Origin: an uncultured Selenomonadales bacterium
GTDB taxonomy: Bacteria > Bacillota > Negativicutes > Acidaminococcales > Acidaminococcaceae
Assembly: GCA_900315805.1 (NCBI GenBank)
Contig: ONAN01000004.1
Location: forward strand, 1-64,000
Length of the DNA: 64,000 nucleotides
Direction: 5' to 3'
Position numbers and translations under genes: made by a program
Part shown: positions 53,161 to 62,210 of the stretch, in pieces
Layout of the letters: the number at the start of each line of letters is the position of its first letter
How positions within the stretch are numbered: the stretch's first letter is position 1
The notes under the pieces: model-generated
The model's input: the letters and a program-made list of their open reading frames with translations, nothing else
What the model was told of the DNA's origin: nothing
Databases searched by the model: none

Positions 53161-54330
53161 ATGGACAAGAAGTTACAAGCGATAGATCACGAATATGTGG
53201 CCAACACCTACGGCCGCTTCCCCGTGGAGATCGTGTCCGGCAAGGGCGCCATCGCCAAGGACGAAACGGGGAAGGAATATATCGACATGGGCGCCGGCAT
53301 CGGCGTCACGAGTTTCGGGTACTGCGACGATGTGTGGAAGGCGGCGGTCATCGCCCAGCTCGACAAGGTGCAGCACACGTCGAACCTGTATTACACGGAG
53401 CCCTGCGCCCTTCTGGCGCAGAAACTCTGCCAGAAGACGGGCATGAAGAAGGTCTTCTTCGGCAATTCCGGCGCCGAGGCCAACGAGTGCGCCATCAAGG
53501 TGGCCCGCAAATACGCGGCGGAAAAGAAGGGCCCGGACCATTACACGATCCTCACGCTGTGGAACAGCTTCCACGGCCGTACCCTGACGACGCTGGCGGC
53601 GACGGGCCAGGACCACTACCACGAACTGTTCCAGCCCCTGACGCCGGGCTTCCACATGGTCCACGCCGGGGATTTCGAAGAATTCCGCAAGGCCTGCGAA
53701 GACCTGAAGGCGGCGGGCATCCTCTTGGAATGCATCCAGGGCGAAGGCGGCGTCTGCGACGTGCCGGCGGACTATATCAAGGCCGTGGCTGCCTACTGCA
53801 AGGAGCACGACATCGTCCTCATGATTGACGAAGTGCAGACGGGCAACGGCCGCACGGGCAAACTCTACGCGTACATGCATTACGGGATCGAACCCGATGT
53901 GGTTTCGACGGCCAAGGGCATCGGCGGCGGCCTGCCGCTGGGCGCCTGCCTCATGGGCGAAAAGGTGCAGCACGTGCTGGGCGCCGGGGACCACGGGTCC
54001 ACCTTCGGCGGCAACCCCATTGCCTGCGCCGGGGCCATCAGCATCATCGACCGCCTGGACGACAAGTTCCTGGCCGAAGTGGAAGCCAAGGGCGCCAAGG
54101 CCCGGGCTGCCTTTACGGGGGCCAAAGGCATCGAAGGCGTGAGCGGCAAGGGCCTCATGTTCGGCCTCAAGACGACGAAGCCTGCCGGCGATGTCGTCAA
54201 AGCCTGCATCGACAAGGGCGTCCTGTGCCTGACGGCCAAGGACAAAGTGCGCCTGCTGCCGCCCCTGAACATTCCGGAAGAGGTCCTGATGAAGGCCGTT
54301 TCCATCATCAAGGAAGTCTGCGCGGAATGA
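53161..54330 (+). CDS. argD: Acetylornithine aminotransferase
   Basis: 389 residues, PLP enzyme. Seen: FFGNSGAEANECAIKVARKY, SFHGRTLTTLAATGQ, MIDEVQTGNGRTG and the PLP lysine in STAKGIGGGLPLGA. GGAGGAACGC precedes the ATG. No argF, argG or argH is in the window, so the pathway stops here at ornithine. Confidence 0.95.
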   Translation: MDKKLQAIDHEYVANTYGRFPVEIVSGKGAIAKDETGKEYIDMGAGIGVTSFGYCDDVWKAAVIAQLDKVQHTSNLYYTEPCALLAQKLCQKTGMKKVFFGNSGAEANECAIKVARKYAAEKKGPDHYTILTLWNSFHGRTLTTLAATGQDHYHELFQPLTPGFHMVHAGDFEEFRKACEDLKAAGILLECIQGEGGVCDVPADYIKAVAAYCKEHDIVLMIDEVQTGNGRTGKLYAYMHYGIEPDVVSTAKGIGGGLPLGACLMGEKVQHVLGAGDHGSTFGGNPIACAGAISIIDRLDDKFLAEVEAKGAKARAAFTGAKGIEGVSGKGLMFGLKTTKPAGDVVKACIDKGVLCLTAKDKVRLLPPLNIPEEVLMKAVSIIKEVCAE

Positions 54331-54350
54331 GCGCGAACTGAGGTATGTAC

Positions 54351-55550
54351 ATGGCAACGCAAGAGAAACTCCATTTTTCCGTCTATTACCTGGCCTTAGG
54401 CCATCTGGCCGTGGACTGGTCCCAGGGCGCCATTCCGGCCCTGCTGCCCTTCTTCATCCAGAATTACGGCCTGAGCTACGAACGGGCGGCCTTCATCGTC
54501 TTCCTCAACCTGCTTATTTCGTCCGTCACGCAGCCCGTCCTCGGCTACTACGCGGACCGCTTCTCCAAGCCCTGGCTCGTGCCGCTGGGCCCGGTCCTGT
54601 GCGGCGCGGCCATCGCCAGCATCGGCTTTACGGGTTCCTATCCCGCCATTTTGTGCGCGTCCATGCTCAGCGGCCTCGGCAGCGCCATTTATCACCCCGA
54701 AGGGGCCCTCATGGTCAACCATGTGGCCGGAAACCAGAAAGGACGGGCCCTGGGACTGTTCTCCGTCGGCGGCAACGCCGGCTTCGCCGTGGGCCCCATG
54801 CTGGCAGGCCTCTGCGCCTACAAGCTGGGCATCCGCTGCCTCGTGGCCTTCCTCATTGTGAACCTGATCCTCGCCGCGGCCATCTACCTGCATATGCCGG
54901 CCATCTTGCAGAAGGCGGCGGAAAACACGCAGGAAGAAAAGCGCGAGAACCCCGGTTACGAACCGCGCAACGACTGGAAGAGCTTCGGCAAGCTCATGTT
55001 CCCCATCTGCGCGCGTTCCATGGGCTTCACCCTGAGCAACACCTTCATCCCCATGTTCTGGATCACCATCCTGATGGCGACGCCCACGCAGGGCACGTCG
55101 GCCCTGACCATCCTCTTCACGCTGGGCGCTGTCCTGACCTATGTGGGCGGTGTCATTTCCGACCGCATCGGCTTCGTGAAGATGCTCCGCATCGCCATGC
55201 TCGTCGGCGTGCCGTCGTTCTTCTTCCTGACGCACACGACGAACGTCTGGATTGCGACGGCCCTGCTCGTGCCCCTGGCCGTCGCCCTCTTCATGGCCTA
55301 CAGCCCTATCGTGGCCCTGGGCCAGCAGTACCTGGCCAAGAACGTGGGCTTCGCCTCGGGCGTCACCCTCGGCCTGACGACGACCCTGGGCGGTCTCACG
55401 GCGCCGTTCGTCGGCCGCCTGGCGGACAATTACGGTCTCGTGACGGCCCTGCAGGTCCTCTGGATTGCCGCCGCCATTGGCGCGGTGGCTTCCTTCGCCC
55501 TGCCCCTGGACCGCAAGATGCCCCGGACGATCGTCCTCAAAAAACACTGA
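54351..55550 (+). CDS. MFS transporter, fosmidomycin-resistance (Fsr) type
   Basis: 399 residues, 12 membrane helices. HLAVDWSQGAIPALLPFFIQ, YYADRFSKPW, GLGSAIYHPEGALMVN and SVGGNAGFAVGPMLAG resemble Fsr-like exporters. I start at MATQEKLHFS, six bases after TGAGGT; an ATG six bases earlier is too close to the ribosome site. Twenty bases after argD, so it may export an arginine-pathway metabolite or be merely co-transcribed. Confidence 0.82.
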   Translation: MATQEKLHFSVYYLALGHLAVDWSQGAIPALLPFFIQNYGLSYERAAFIVFLNLLISSVTQPVLGYYADRFSKPWLVPLGPVLCGAAIASIGFTGSYPAILCASMLSGLGSAIYHPEGALMVNHVAGNQKGRALGLFSVGGNAGFAVGPMLAGLCAYKLGIRCLVAFLIVNLILAAAIYLHMPAILQKAAENTQEEKRENPGYEPRNDWKSFGKLMFPICARSMGFTLSNTFIPMFWITILMATPTQGTSALTILFTLGAVLTYVGGVISDRIGFVKMLRIAMLVGVPSFFFLTHTTNVWIATALLVPLAVALFMAYSPIVALGQQYLAKNVGFASGVTLGLTTTLGGLTAPFVGRLADNYGLVTALQVLWIAAAIGAVASFALPLDRKMPRTIVLKKH

Positions 55551-55628
55551 CCGTCCCGCGTTTGGCACGCAATTGTAAAATGACTGTGAACACGGCAGGA
55601 GTTTCCTTTAAATCAGAGAACTATAGAA

Positions 55629-55664
55629 GCAGGTGGTCTGGACGCCGGACCACCTGCCATTTTT
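55629..55664 (+). terminator. argCJBD-MFS terminator
   Basis: GCAGGTGGTC/GACCACCTGC then CATTTTTG. Confidence 0.85.
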
Positions 55665-55692
55665 GTATAACCGGCAGAAGGAGGGAATCACC

Positions 55693-56028
55693 ATGCCATA
55701 TGTCAATATCAAGATCACCAGGGAAGGCCATGTGACGGCCGCCCAGAAAAAGGCGCTCATCGCCGGCGTGACGCAGCTCATCGGCGACGTGCTGCACAAG
55801 AACACGAAGAGCCTCGTCGTCACCATCGACGAAGTCGACATGGACAACTGGGGCATCGGCGGCGTGCCTGTGACGGAAATCCGCAAGGCTGCGGCCAAGG
55901 CCGCCAAAGAGGCGGAAAAGGCCCGCAAGGAAGCGGAGAAGGCCGCGGCGAAAGCAGAAAAGGAAGCAGCCCGCGCGAAAAGCAAAGCGAAAAAGAAGGC
56001 TGCCAAAGAAGAAAAACAGAAAAAGTAA
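55693..56028 (+). CDS. 4-oxalocrotonate tautomerase-family protein with a Lys/Ala-rich tail
   Basis: 111 residues. Residues 1-65 are a complete 4-OT fold monomer (MPYVNIKITREG with catalytic Pro after Met removal, IDEVDMDNWGIGGVPVTE). Residues 66-111 form an unusual tail of nearly only Lys, Ala, Glu and Arg (AKEAEKARKEAEKAAAKAEK, then KSKAKKKAAKEEKQKK), probably a long charged helix with a very basic end, like nucleic-acid-binding tails. Ordinary 4-OT proteins stop near residue 62-75. GAAGGAGGG precedes the ATG. Substrate unknown. Confidence 0.85.
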   Translation: MPYVNIKITREGHVTAAQKKALIAGVTQLIGDVLHKNTKSLVVTIDEVDMDNWGIGGVPVTEIRKAAAKAAKEAEKARKEAEKAAAKAEKEAARAKSKAKKKAAKEEKQKK

Positions 56029-56070
56029 GGCCTCGCTCGAAGGGACCTTGTAGGATACAAGGGGGCGTTC

Positions 56071-57492
56071 ATGATGGATTTTGCGAAACTCTTTATTGAC
56101 GGGAAATGGGTAGACAGCGCGTCGGGACAGTGGATCGACGTCATCAACCCGGCCACCCGGAAGGCCTTTGCCCGGGTGCCCGCAGGCAACGCGGACGATG
56201 TGGACCGGGCGGCCCGCGCGGCCGCGGCGGCTTTTCCGGCCTGGGCGGCAACGAGCCTGGCCGAACGGAAGGAGCTCATGGAGAAGTTCCTGGCCATCTT
56301 CCGCAGCCAGGAGGACGAACTGATCGACATCACCGTGCAGGAACTGGGTTCGCCCTGGGCCTTCACGAAGGCGTCCCAGGTGGAATACCAGTACACGCGC
56401 ACGCGGTCCTATATCGACCTGTCCGACAAGGTGCCCATGGTGGAGCACATGGAAGCTTCCACGACCTACCGCGAACCTGTCGGCGTCGTGGGCTGCATCA
56501 CGCCGTGGAACTATCCGCTGGGCCAGGTCATCCAGAAGATCGTGCCGGCCCTGCTGATGGGCAACACCATCGTCCTGAAACCGAGCCAGCACACGCCCTT
56601 GTCCGCCTACTGGCTGGCCGATGCCTTTGCCAAGGCCGGCTTCCCCCACGGTACCTTCAACCTGGTGACGGGCCGCGGCGGCGAAGTGGGCAATGCCCTG
56701 AGCGACCATCCGCTGGTGGACATGATTTCCTTTACAGGGTCCACGTCGGGCGGCATCACCGTTTCCAAGCACGCCCTGGAACACGTGAAACGCATCAGCC
56801 TGGAACTGGGCGGCAAATCGCCCTATATCCTGCTGCCCGGGCAGAAGGACTACACGGAACCGATCCATTTGTGCTTCAACAGCATCTTTTTGAATTCCGG
56901 CCAGACCTGCACGGCTTTTTCGCGCCTGTTGATTCCGAAGGCGGAACAGGCGGCCATTGAAAAGGAGCTCGTGCAGATTGCCAAGGAATATACCGTCGGC
57001 GACCCGACGGACCATGCGGTGAAGCTGGGCCCCGTCGCTTCGCAGGCCCAGTTCACGAAGATCAAGGGCTTCATTGAAAAAGGCATTGCCGAAGGCGCCC
57101 GCCTGCTGACAGGCGGCGTGCCCGACGAAAGCAAAGGCTGGTTCGTGGCGCCGACCATCTTCAGCGATGTCGACAACGCCCGGATGGAAATCGCCCGCAA
57201 GGAAATCTTCGGGCCCGTCCTGTGCGTCATTCCCTACGACACGGTGGACGAAGCCGTCCGCATCGCCAACGATACGGATTACGGCCTCAACGCCGCCGTC
57301 TACGGCGACAAGGCGGAAGCCATCTACGTGGCGCACCGCATCCAGGCCGGCAACGTCTACATCAATGCCAGCCCGCGGGACTGCGCGGCGCCCTTCGGCG
57401 GGTACAAGATGAGCGGTATCGGCCGCGAAGGCGGTACGTACGGCATGATGGAATTCACGCAGCAAAAGGCCCTGTTCGACACGGGCAAGTGA
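56071..57492 (+). CDS. NAD(P)-dependent aldehyde dehydrogenase
   Basis: 473 residues, class of general aldehyde dehydrogenases. Motifs: TPWNYPLGQVIQKIVPALL, SFTGSTSGG, catalytic-type Glu in LELGGKSP, nucleophile Cys280 in NSGQTCTAFSRLLIP, EIFGPVLCVIPYD and GGYKMSGIGREGG. AAGGGGG precedes two consecutive ATG codons; either may be used. 42 bases after the tautomerase gene, so the two may share a transcript. Substrate unknown. Confidence 0.9.
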   Translation: MMDFAKLFIDGKWVDSASGQWIDVINPATRKAFARVPAGNADDVDRAARAAAAAFPAWAATSLAERKELMEKFLAIFRSQEDELIDITVQELGSPWAFTKASQVEYQYTRTRSYIDLSDKVPMVEHMEASTTYREPVGVVGCITPWNYPLGQVIQKIVPALLMGNTIVLKPSQHTPLSAYWLADAFAKAGFPHGTFNLVTGRGGEVGNALSDHPLVDMISFTGSTSGGITVSKHALEHVKRISLELGGKSPYILLPGQKDYTEPIHLCFNSIFLNSGQTCTAFSRLLIPKAEQAAIEKELVQIAKEYTVGDPTDHAVKLGPVASQAQFTKIKGFIEKGIAEGARLLTGGVPDESKGWFVAPTIFSDVDNARMEIARKEIFGPVLCVIPYDTVDEAVRIANDTDYGLNAAVYGDKAEAIYVAHRIQAGNVYINASPRDCAAPFGGYKMSGIGREGGTYGMMEFTQQKALFDTGK

Positions 57493-57508
57493 TGGCAGGG
57501 AATCATCG

Positions 57509-57533
57509 GGGGCGCCGCAGGGCGCCCCTTTTT
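57509..57533 (+). terminator. Terminator after aldehyde dehydrogenase
   Basis: GGGGCGCC/GGCGCCCC, GCAG loop, TTTTT. Confidence 0.9.
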
Positions 57534-57607
57534 CTGTGTGACCCGATTACGGACGGGACGTGCCGCCCGTGATACAATCAGGACAGAACAACGAGGAGGT
57601 GTGCGGC

Positions 57608-58507
57608 ATGGGAAAAATTCTCATCATCGGCAGCGGGCCGGCGGGCATTTCGGCCGCCCTGTACGCGAAACGCGGCGGTGCCGATGTGACGGTGTTCACG
57701 AAAGGGACCGGCGCCCTGGCCAAGGCGGAACGCAACGAAAACTATTACGGCCTGCCCGAACCGGTGTCGGGCGAAACGCTGAACCGGAACGGTATCGCCG
57801 GTGCCAGGCGGCTCGGCGTGCAGTTCGTCCAGGGCGAGGTCGTGGGCCTCGGCATGGATGACACGTGGACCCGGTTCACCGTGGCGACGGCGGACGCGTC
57901 CTATACGGGCGACAGCGTGATCCTGGCGGCCGGTGCGTCGCGGATCGTGCCGCCCCTGCCGGGCCTGGCGGAACTGGAAGGGCACGGCGTCAGCTACTGC
58001 GCCGTCTGCGACGCCGCCTTCTACAAAAAGAAGGTCACGGGCGTCCTGGGCAACGGGGCCTACGCCCTCCACGAGGCCGAAGTGCTGCGTCCCCACGCGG
58101 CCAAAGTCATCCTGCTGACGGACGGCAAAGAGATGACCGTGCCGGTGCCGCCGGACTTTGCGGTGCGCACGGAAAAACTGACGGAACTGCAGAGTACGAC
58201 GGAAAACGGCCGCACGCGCATCCGCGGCGTCCGCCTGGAGAACGGCGAAGTGCTGGCTCTGGACGGCCTCTTCGTCGCCCTGGGTACGGCGGGCAGCACG
58301 GAACTGGCACGGAAAATGGGCGCCCGCGTGGAAGCGGGCCATGTGCAGGTCGACCGCCATATGGCGACGAACGTGCCGGGCCTCTTCGCGGCCGGCGATT
58401 GCACGGGCGGCCTGCTGCAGGTCGTCAAGGCGGCGTACGAAGGCGCCGAGGCGGGGCTGTCGGCCCTGCGGTATGTGCGGAATAAGGAAAAAGGGACGAA
58501 GGCATGA
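57608..58507 (+). CDS. Thioredoxin-reductase-like FAD/NAD(P)H oxidoreductase
   Basis: 299 residues. FAD-binding GSGPAGISAALYAKRGG, redox-active CAVC (Cys131/Cys134 in YCAVCDAAFYKKK), NAD-binding GNGAYALHEAEVL, and the C-terminal GLFAAGDCTGG. The layout is that of low-molecular-weight TrxB, but the second dinucleotide motif GNGAYA departs from the usual GGGDSA, so the partner or cofactor may differ from canonical TrxB. GAGGAGG precedes the ATG. Its TGA overlaps a Crp/Fnr regulator gene. Confidence 0.88.
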   Translation: MGKILIIGSGPAGISAALYAKRGGADVTVFTKGTGALAKAERNENYYGLPEPVSGETLNRNGIAGARRLGVQFVQGEVVGLGMDDTWTRFTVATADASYTGDSVILAAGASRIVPPLPGLAELEGHGVSYCAVCDAAFYKKKVTGVLGNGAYALHEAEVLRPHAAKVILLTDGKEMTVPVPPDFAVRTEKLTELQSTTENGRTRIRGVRLENGEVLALDGLFVALGTAGSTELARKMGARVEAGHVQVDRHMATNVPGLFAAGDCTGGLLQVVKAAYEGAEAGLSALRYVRNKEKGTKA

Positions 58508-59214
58508 CGGACACGAAGGCAAACAATACGGTACAACCGAGGGAAGGGGATTTTTCGGACCTCTATATCCGGCACTTCTCTTTCTGGAATCACCTGACGA
58601 ACGCACAGAAGGAACTCCTCAACAACCACACCCATGTCCGGCGCTTCGCCAAGGGGACGCTCCTGTTCGGCGGCGAGGACGACTGCCTCGGCGTCGTCCT
58701 CGTGAAAAAGGGCGGCCTGCGGGTCTACACCTTGTCCGACGACGGGCGCGATGTGACGCTGTACCGCGTGTTCCCCGGCGAGGTGGAGGTCCTGACGGCG
58801 ACGTGCACCCTGAAGAATGTGACCTACCAGGTCTTCGTCGAGGCCGACGAGGACACGGAGGTGCTCCTGACGGATTCGGCCACCTTCGGCCAGGTGACGG
58901 AGGCGAACATCTACGCCCGCTGCGCCGCCTACGAACGGGCTACGGCACGGCTGTCGGAGATGCTCTGGTCCCTGCAGCAGATTCTGTTTTTGAGCGCCGA
59001 CAAGCGGCTGGCCCGCTTTTTGCTGGACGAAAGCGGCAAGCTGCAGTCGGACGAACTGAAGCTGACGCAGGAGCAGATCGCCCGCTACATGGGCAGCGCC
59101 CGCGAGGTCGTGAGCCGCCTGCTGAAGTATTTCTCCGAGGCGGGCATGGTCCGTTCGGGCCGCGGCACCGTGACCATCACGGACCGGGAAAAACTGCAGC
59201 GGCTGGCCCGCTGA
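58504..59214 (+). CDS. Crp/Fnr family transcriptional regulator
   Basis: 236 residues. N-terminal cyclic-nucleotide-binding-like domain (about 25-145, HVRRFAKGTLLFGGEDDCLG, VFPGEVEVLTATC), coupling helix, and C-terminal Crp-type winged helix (LTQEQIARYMGSAREVVSRL, SGRGTVTITD). There is no N-terminal Fnr cysteine cluster; isolated cysteines (62, ~99, ~101, 140) could sense redox or small molecules. Start overlaps the TrxB-like stop by four bases, so the pair is translationally coupled and probably functionally linked to thiol redox. Confidence 0.9.
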   Translation: MTDTKANNTVQPREGDFSDLYIRHFSFWNHLTNAQKELLNNHTHVRRFAKGTLLFGGEDDCLGVVLVKKGGLRVYTLSDDGRDVTLYRVFPGEVEVLTATCTLKNVTYQVFVEADEDTEVLLTDSATFGQVTEANIYARCAAYERATARLSEMLWSLQQILFLSADKRLARFLLDESGKLQSDELKLTQEQIARYMGSAREVVSRLLKYFSEAGMVRSGRGTVTITDREKLQRLAR

Positions 59215-59228
59215 ATCAAGACATAAAA

Positions 59229-59264
59229 AAGGAACCGCAGCGGCTGCGCTGCGGTTCCTTTCGT
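59229..59264. terminator. Terminator between crp-like gene and trxA
   Basis: GGAACCGCAGCG/CGCTGCGGTTCC flanked by A runs on one side and CTTTC on the other; serves converging genes, strongest on minus (TTTTTTATG). Confidence 0.82.
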
Positions 59265-59272
59265 TTGTTTTG

Positions 59273-59581
59273 TCACTTGAACATGGCCAGGACATCTTCC
59301 GCCGGCTGGTAGCCGATGGTCGTGCCGATGAGCTTGCCGCCTTTGAAGGCCAGCAGGGTGGGGATGCTCATGATGCCGAACTTTTCCGCCAGTTCCTGGC
59401 TGTCGTCGGTGTTGACTTTGCAGACGTGCAGTTCCGGATGGGTTTCGGCGATTTCTTCCACGATGGGGGCCATCATGCGGCAGGGGCCGCACCAGGAGGC
59501 CCAAAAGTCCACCAGGACGGGTTTGTCGGATTTCAGTACTTCCTGTTCAAAATTGGCAGCGGTTACTTCTACGGGTTTCAT
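59273..59581 (-). CDS. trxA: Thioredoxin
   Basis: 102 residues with the canonical active site WASWCGPCRMMAP, the buried Asp in VLVDFWA and cis-Pro in MSIPTLLAFKGGK. General dithiol reductant; partner of a thioredoxin reductase such as the TrxB-like protein 0.8 kb away. GAAGGAGGAA precedes the ATG. Confidence 0.95.
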   Translation of the reverse strand: MKPVEVTAANFEQEVLKSDKPVLVDFWASWCGPCRMMAPIVEEIAETHPELHVCKVNTDDSQELAEKFGIMSIPTLLAFKGGKLIGTTIGYQPAEDVLAMFK

Positions 59582-59702
59582 AGGGATTCCTCCTTCTATC
59601 GTCATTGATTCATTGTTTGGTTGTGCAGGGCTTTCCTGCATCTTCAGTATAGCGGAAAAGCGCGGCGCGTTCCGTAACCGGGTCACAGAAGGCGGATTTT
59701 TT

Positions 59703-60362
59703 TCAGACGAGGGAGAGCAGGCGTTCCAGGTCGTCCCGCGTGCGCAGGCCCGTGGAGCGCCGCACGGACTTGCCGTTGCGGAAGGCCACCGTCGTGGGCG
59801 GCATGAGGATGTTGTATTTCACCATCAGGTCGGGATGCTCCTCGCAATCCACTTTGCAGATTTTCAGGTCTTCGTGCTTGTCGAGCAGGTATTGGAGCTC
59901 CGGCATCTGCATTTTGGAGACCCGGTCGCCGCCGGCGTAGAAGAGGACCAGGACGGGGCCCGCTGCCTGCAGCACCTCGGCGTCGAAGGTGTCTTCCGCC
60001 ACTTCGAGGAGGGTGTGCAGCTTGTCTTCCTGGAAATCGGCGGGCAGCATCTTTTCCAGGACTTCGCTCGTGCGCAAGCCCGTGGCGCGGCACAGGGACT
60101 GGCCCTGGTAGTAGCAGATGGTGGTGGGCATCATAAGGACGCGGCACTGCGCCATGAGTTCCGGGTAGTCGCCGCCGTCCACCTTGCACAGTTTGACGCC
60201 CGGATGGCGGTCCTGCACGTATTCGAGCTCCGTGATGGCCATTTTCGACGGTTTGTGCCAGCTCGTGCAGAAGAGCAGCAGGACCGGCGACTTGGCTTCC
60301 AGGACTTCGGCCCGGAAATTTTCCGGCGTGATGGGCATCAGGCGGTCATGAAATATTCCCAT
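59703..60362 (-). CDS. Tandem thioredoxin-fold protein lacking both CxxC motifs
   Basis: 219 residues consisting of two thioredoxin-like domains (about 9-105 and 112-219). The cis-Pro loops remain (LMMPTTICYY, LMPPTTVAFRNGK) and so do the strand/helix patterns, but the active sites read HKPS (SWHKPSK) and DRVS (GGDRVSK) where CGPC is expected. It cannot do dithiol exchange at those sites. Likely a binding or scaffold protein. It sits between trxA and an M48 protease gene, which starts two bases upstream of it in the same orientation. Confidence 0.82.
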   Translation of the reverse strand: MGIFHDRLMPITPENFRAEVLEAKSPVLLLFCTSWHKPSKMAITELEYVQDRHPGVKLCKVDGGDYPELMAQCRVLMMPTTICYYQGQSLCRATGLRTSEVLEKMLPADFQEDKLHTLLEVAEDTFDAEVLQAAGPVLVLFYAGGDRVSKMQMPELQYLLDKHEDLKICKVDCEEHPDLMVKYNILMPPTTVAFRNGKSVRRSTGLRTRDDLERLLSLV

Positions 60363-60364
60363 GA

Positions 60365-61279
60365 TTAACGAATCTCCTTTTCCTTATTGACGTAGGCGGC
60401 GATGCGGCGCAGCCGTTCCTGCGTGTCCGGGTGGTCCGAGTGGATGCGCTGCCACCAGCTGAGGCGCCCTTCCGACTGGGTGATGACGGCCAGGCCGTTG
60501 TAGAGGCCGCGGCCCAGGCCGATTTCGCAGGCGTAGCGGTCGGCGTCGTATTCCTGCTGGCGGTTGCCCATGAGGTTGATGAGATGCAGCGGCCCGTCGA
60601 GGATGATGAGGATCAGATAGTTGATGCCGTTCAGGAAGAAGAACAGCCGGTTCAGGATGGGCCCGACGAACGGAATGAGCAACGATAGGTACTGAAGCGC
60701 CGAGAGGACGAAGCCGTAGATGTTGAGCACCGTGTGCCCCAGGATGGACAGAGTCGTGAGGACCAGGGACTGCGATGTGTCGCCGTGTTCCAGGTGGCCC
60801 ATTTCGTGGGCGATGATGCCGGCGACCTGTTCCGGCCCGAGCTGCAGCAGGGGCAGCGTCACGAGGATGGAATGGCGGCCGATGGACATGGCGTTCAGCT
60901 GGTCCATTTTGAGAACGTACAGGCGGTAGTCCTTGCGCCGTTTGCCGGCCATGCGGCACACGGCGTCCATGAGCTGGTCCAGGTAGGCGCGGACCTGCGG
61001 GGCGGGACGCCGGCCGCCGAGGGTCCAGCAGCAGTAGCGTTCCATGATGCCCGTGTGCGAGAACAGGCAGGGGATGACGACGACGAGGAAGCCCAGCACG
61101 AGGATCCGGGTCTGCACCGTGTACGGCAGTCCCAGCCGCAAAATCAGCTCCTGCAGCCAGGGCAGTTCGGGCCGGACGATGTCCAGGACGAAACTGACCA
61201 ACGTACAGACGATGGCATAGTTGATGACGAAGTTCAGCGCCAGGATGAACAAGTAAGCGATTTTTTTAAAGAGGAACAA
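60365..61279 (-). CDS. M48-family zinc metallopeptidase (HtpX-like), membrane bound
   Basis: 304 residues. Two N-terminal membrane helices, zinc-binding HEMGH (IIAHEMGHLEHGD), a hydrophobic hairpin, and the third ligand region QEYDADRYACEIGLG. Degrades damaged or misfolded membrane proteins in related systems. GGAGGTTC precedes the ATG. It leads a small operon with the redox-dead tandem thioredoxin (gap of two bases). Confidence 0.88.
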   Translation of the reverse strand: MFLFKKIAYLFILALNFVINYAIVCTLVSFVLDIVRPELPWLQELILRLGLPYTVQTRILVLGFLVVVIPCLFSHTGIMERYCCWTLGGRRPAPQVRAYLDQLMDAVCRMAGKRRKDYRLYVLKMDQLNAMSIGRHSILVTLPLLQLGPEQVAGIIAHEMGHLEHGDTSQSLVLTTLSILGHTVLNIYGFVLSALQYLSLLIPFVGPILNRLFFFLNGINYLILIILDGPLHLINLMGNRQQEYDADRYACEIGLGRGLYNGLAVITQSEGRLSWWQRIHSDHPDTQERLRRIAAYVNKEKEIR

Positions 61280-61292
61280 GACAGAACCTCCT

Positions 61293-62210
61293 TTAACGGG
61301 ACATGCGGCGGTACCAGAGGATGCGGCCCGGCACCTGGGCGGTCAGGACGCCGGCGAACATGATGGCGGCACCCGTGAGTTCCCGCGCCGTCATGGTTTC
61401 GCCCAGGAACAGGGCTCCCGAAAGGGCGCCGAAAATCATTTCCATGGACAGGAGCATGGACGCTTCCGTCGGCGGCACGCCTTCCTGTCCGATGATCTGC
61501 AGGGCGTAGGCGACGCCGCTGGACATGATGCCGGCGTACAGCAGGGGAATGGCCGTGGCGGACACGGCCTGCCAGGTCAGGTCTTCCCCGGTCAGGAACA
61601 CGGCGGCCAGGCCCAGGACGCAGTCCACGGCCAGCTGCCCGTCGGCCAGGTAAATGCCGGGATGCCACTCGACGAACCGGTCGACGGCGATGATATGGAG
61701 GGCCCAGAAGAGGACGCCTGCAAAGGCCAGCAGGTCGCCGAAATTGAAGGCTTCGCCGCCGCCTTGGTACGTGAGCAGGTAGAGGCCCGCGCTGCCCAGG
61801 GCGCAGCCGAGCACGTGGGTGAGGCGCAGCGGGCGGTACAGGACGAGGCCCAGGATGGGCACAAGGACGATGTAGAGGGCCGTGATGAAGGCAGCTTTGC
61901 CGGCCGTCGTGTAGATGAGGGCCGCCTGCTGCAGGGCCGACCCGGCGAAGAGGATGCAGCCGATGATGACGCAGCAGACCCAGAGCGGCCAGCCTTTGCG
62001 GCCTGGCGGCGGGACATCGTTCCCGGAACGGGCCCGCAGGGCCTTTTTATGCCGGTAGAACAAGAGGATGGGCAGCACGGCCAGGGCGCCCAGCAGCGAC
62101 CGGATGGTGATGAAGGAAAAGGTGCCGATGGTTCCCGTGCTGACGCGCTGGAAGAGGAAGGTCGTCCCCCAGATGAGGGCGGCCGTCAGCAGGCAGATAC
62201 GGTTTTTCAT
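61293..62210 (-). CDS. EamA/DMT-family transporter
   Basis: 305 residues, ten membrane helices in two EamA repeats (ALIWGTTFLFQRVS at the N-terminus; second repeat from about 150 with GVLFWALHIIAVDRF and PTEASMLLSMEMIFGALSGA). Such proteins export amino acids or other metabolites. AAGGAGCC precedes the ATG. 14 bases before the M48 gene, same orientation. Substrate unknown. Confidence 0.88.
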   Translation of the reverse strand: MKNRICLLTAALIWGTTFLFQRVSTGTIGTFSFITIRSLLGALAVLPILLFYRHKKALRARSGNDVPPPGRKGWPLWVCCVIIGCILFAGSALQQAALIYTTAGKAAFITALYIVLVPILGLVLYRPLRLTHVLGCALGSAGLYLLTYQGGGEAFNFGDLLAFAGVLFWALHIIAVDRFVEWHPGIYLADGQLAVDCVLGLAAVFLTGEDLTWQAVSATAIPLLYAGIMSSGVAYALQIIGQEGVPPTEASMLLSMEMIFGALSGALFLGETMTARELTGAAIMFAGVLTAQVPGRILWYRRMSR

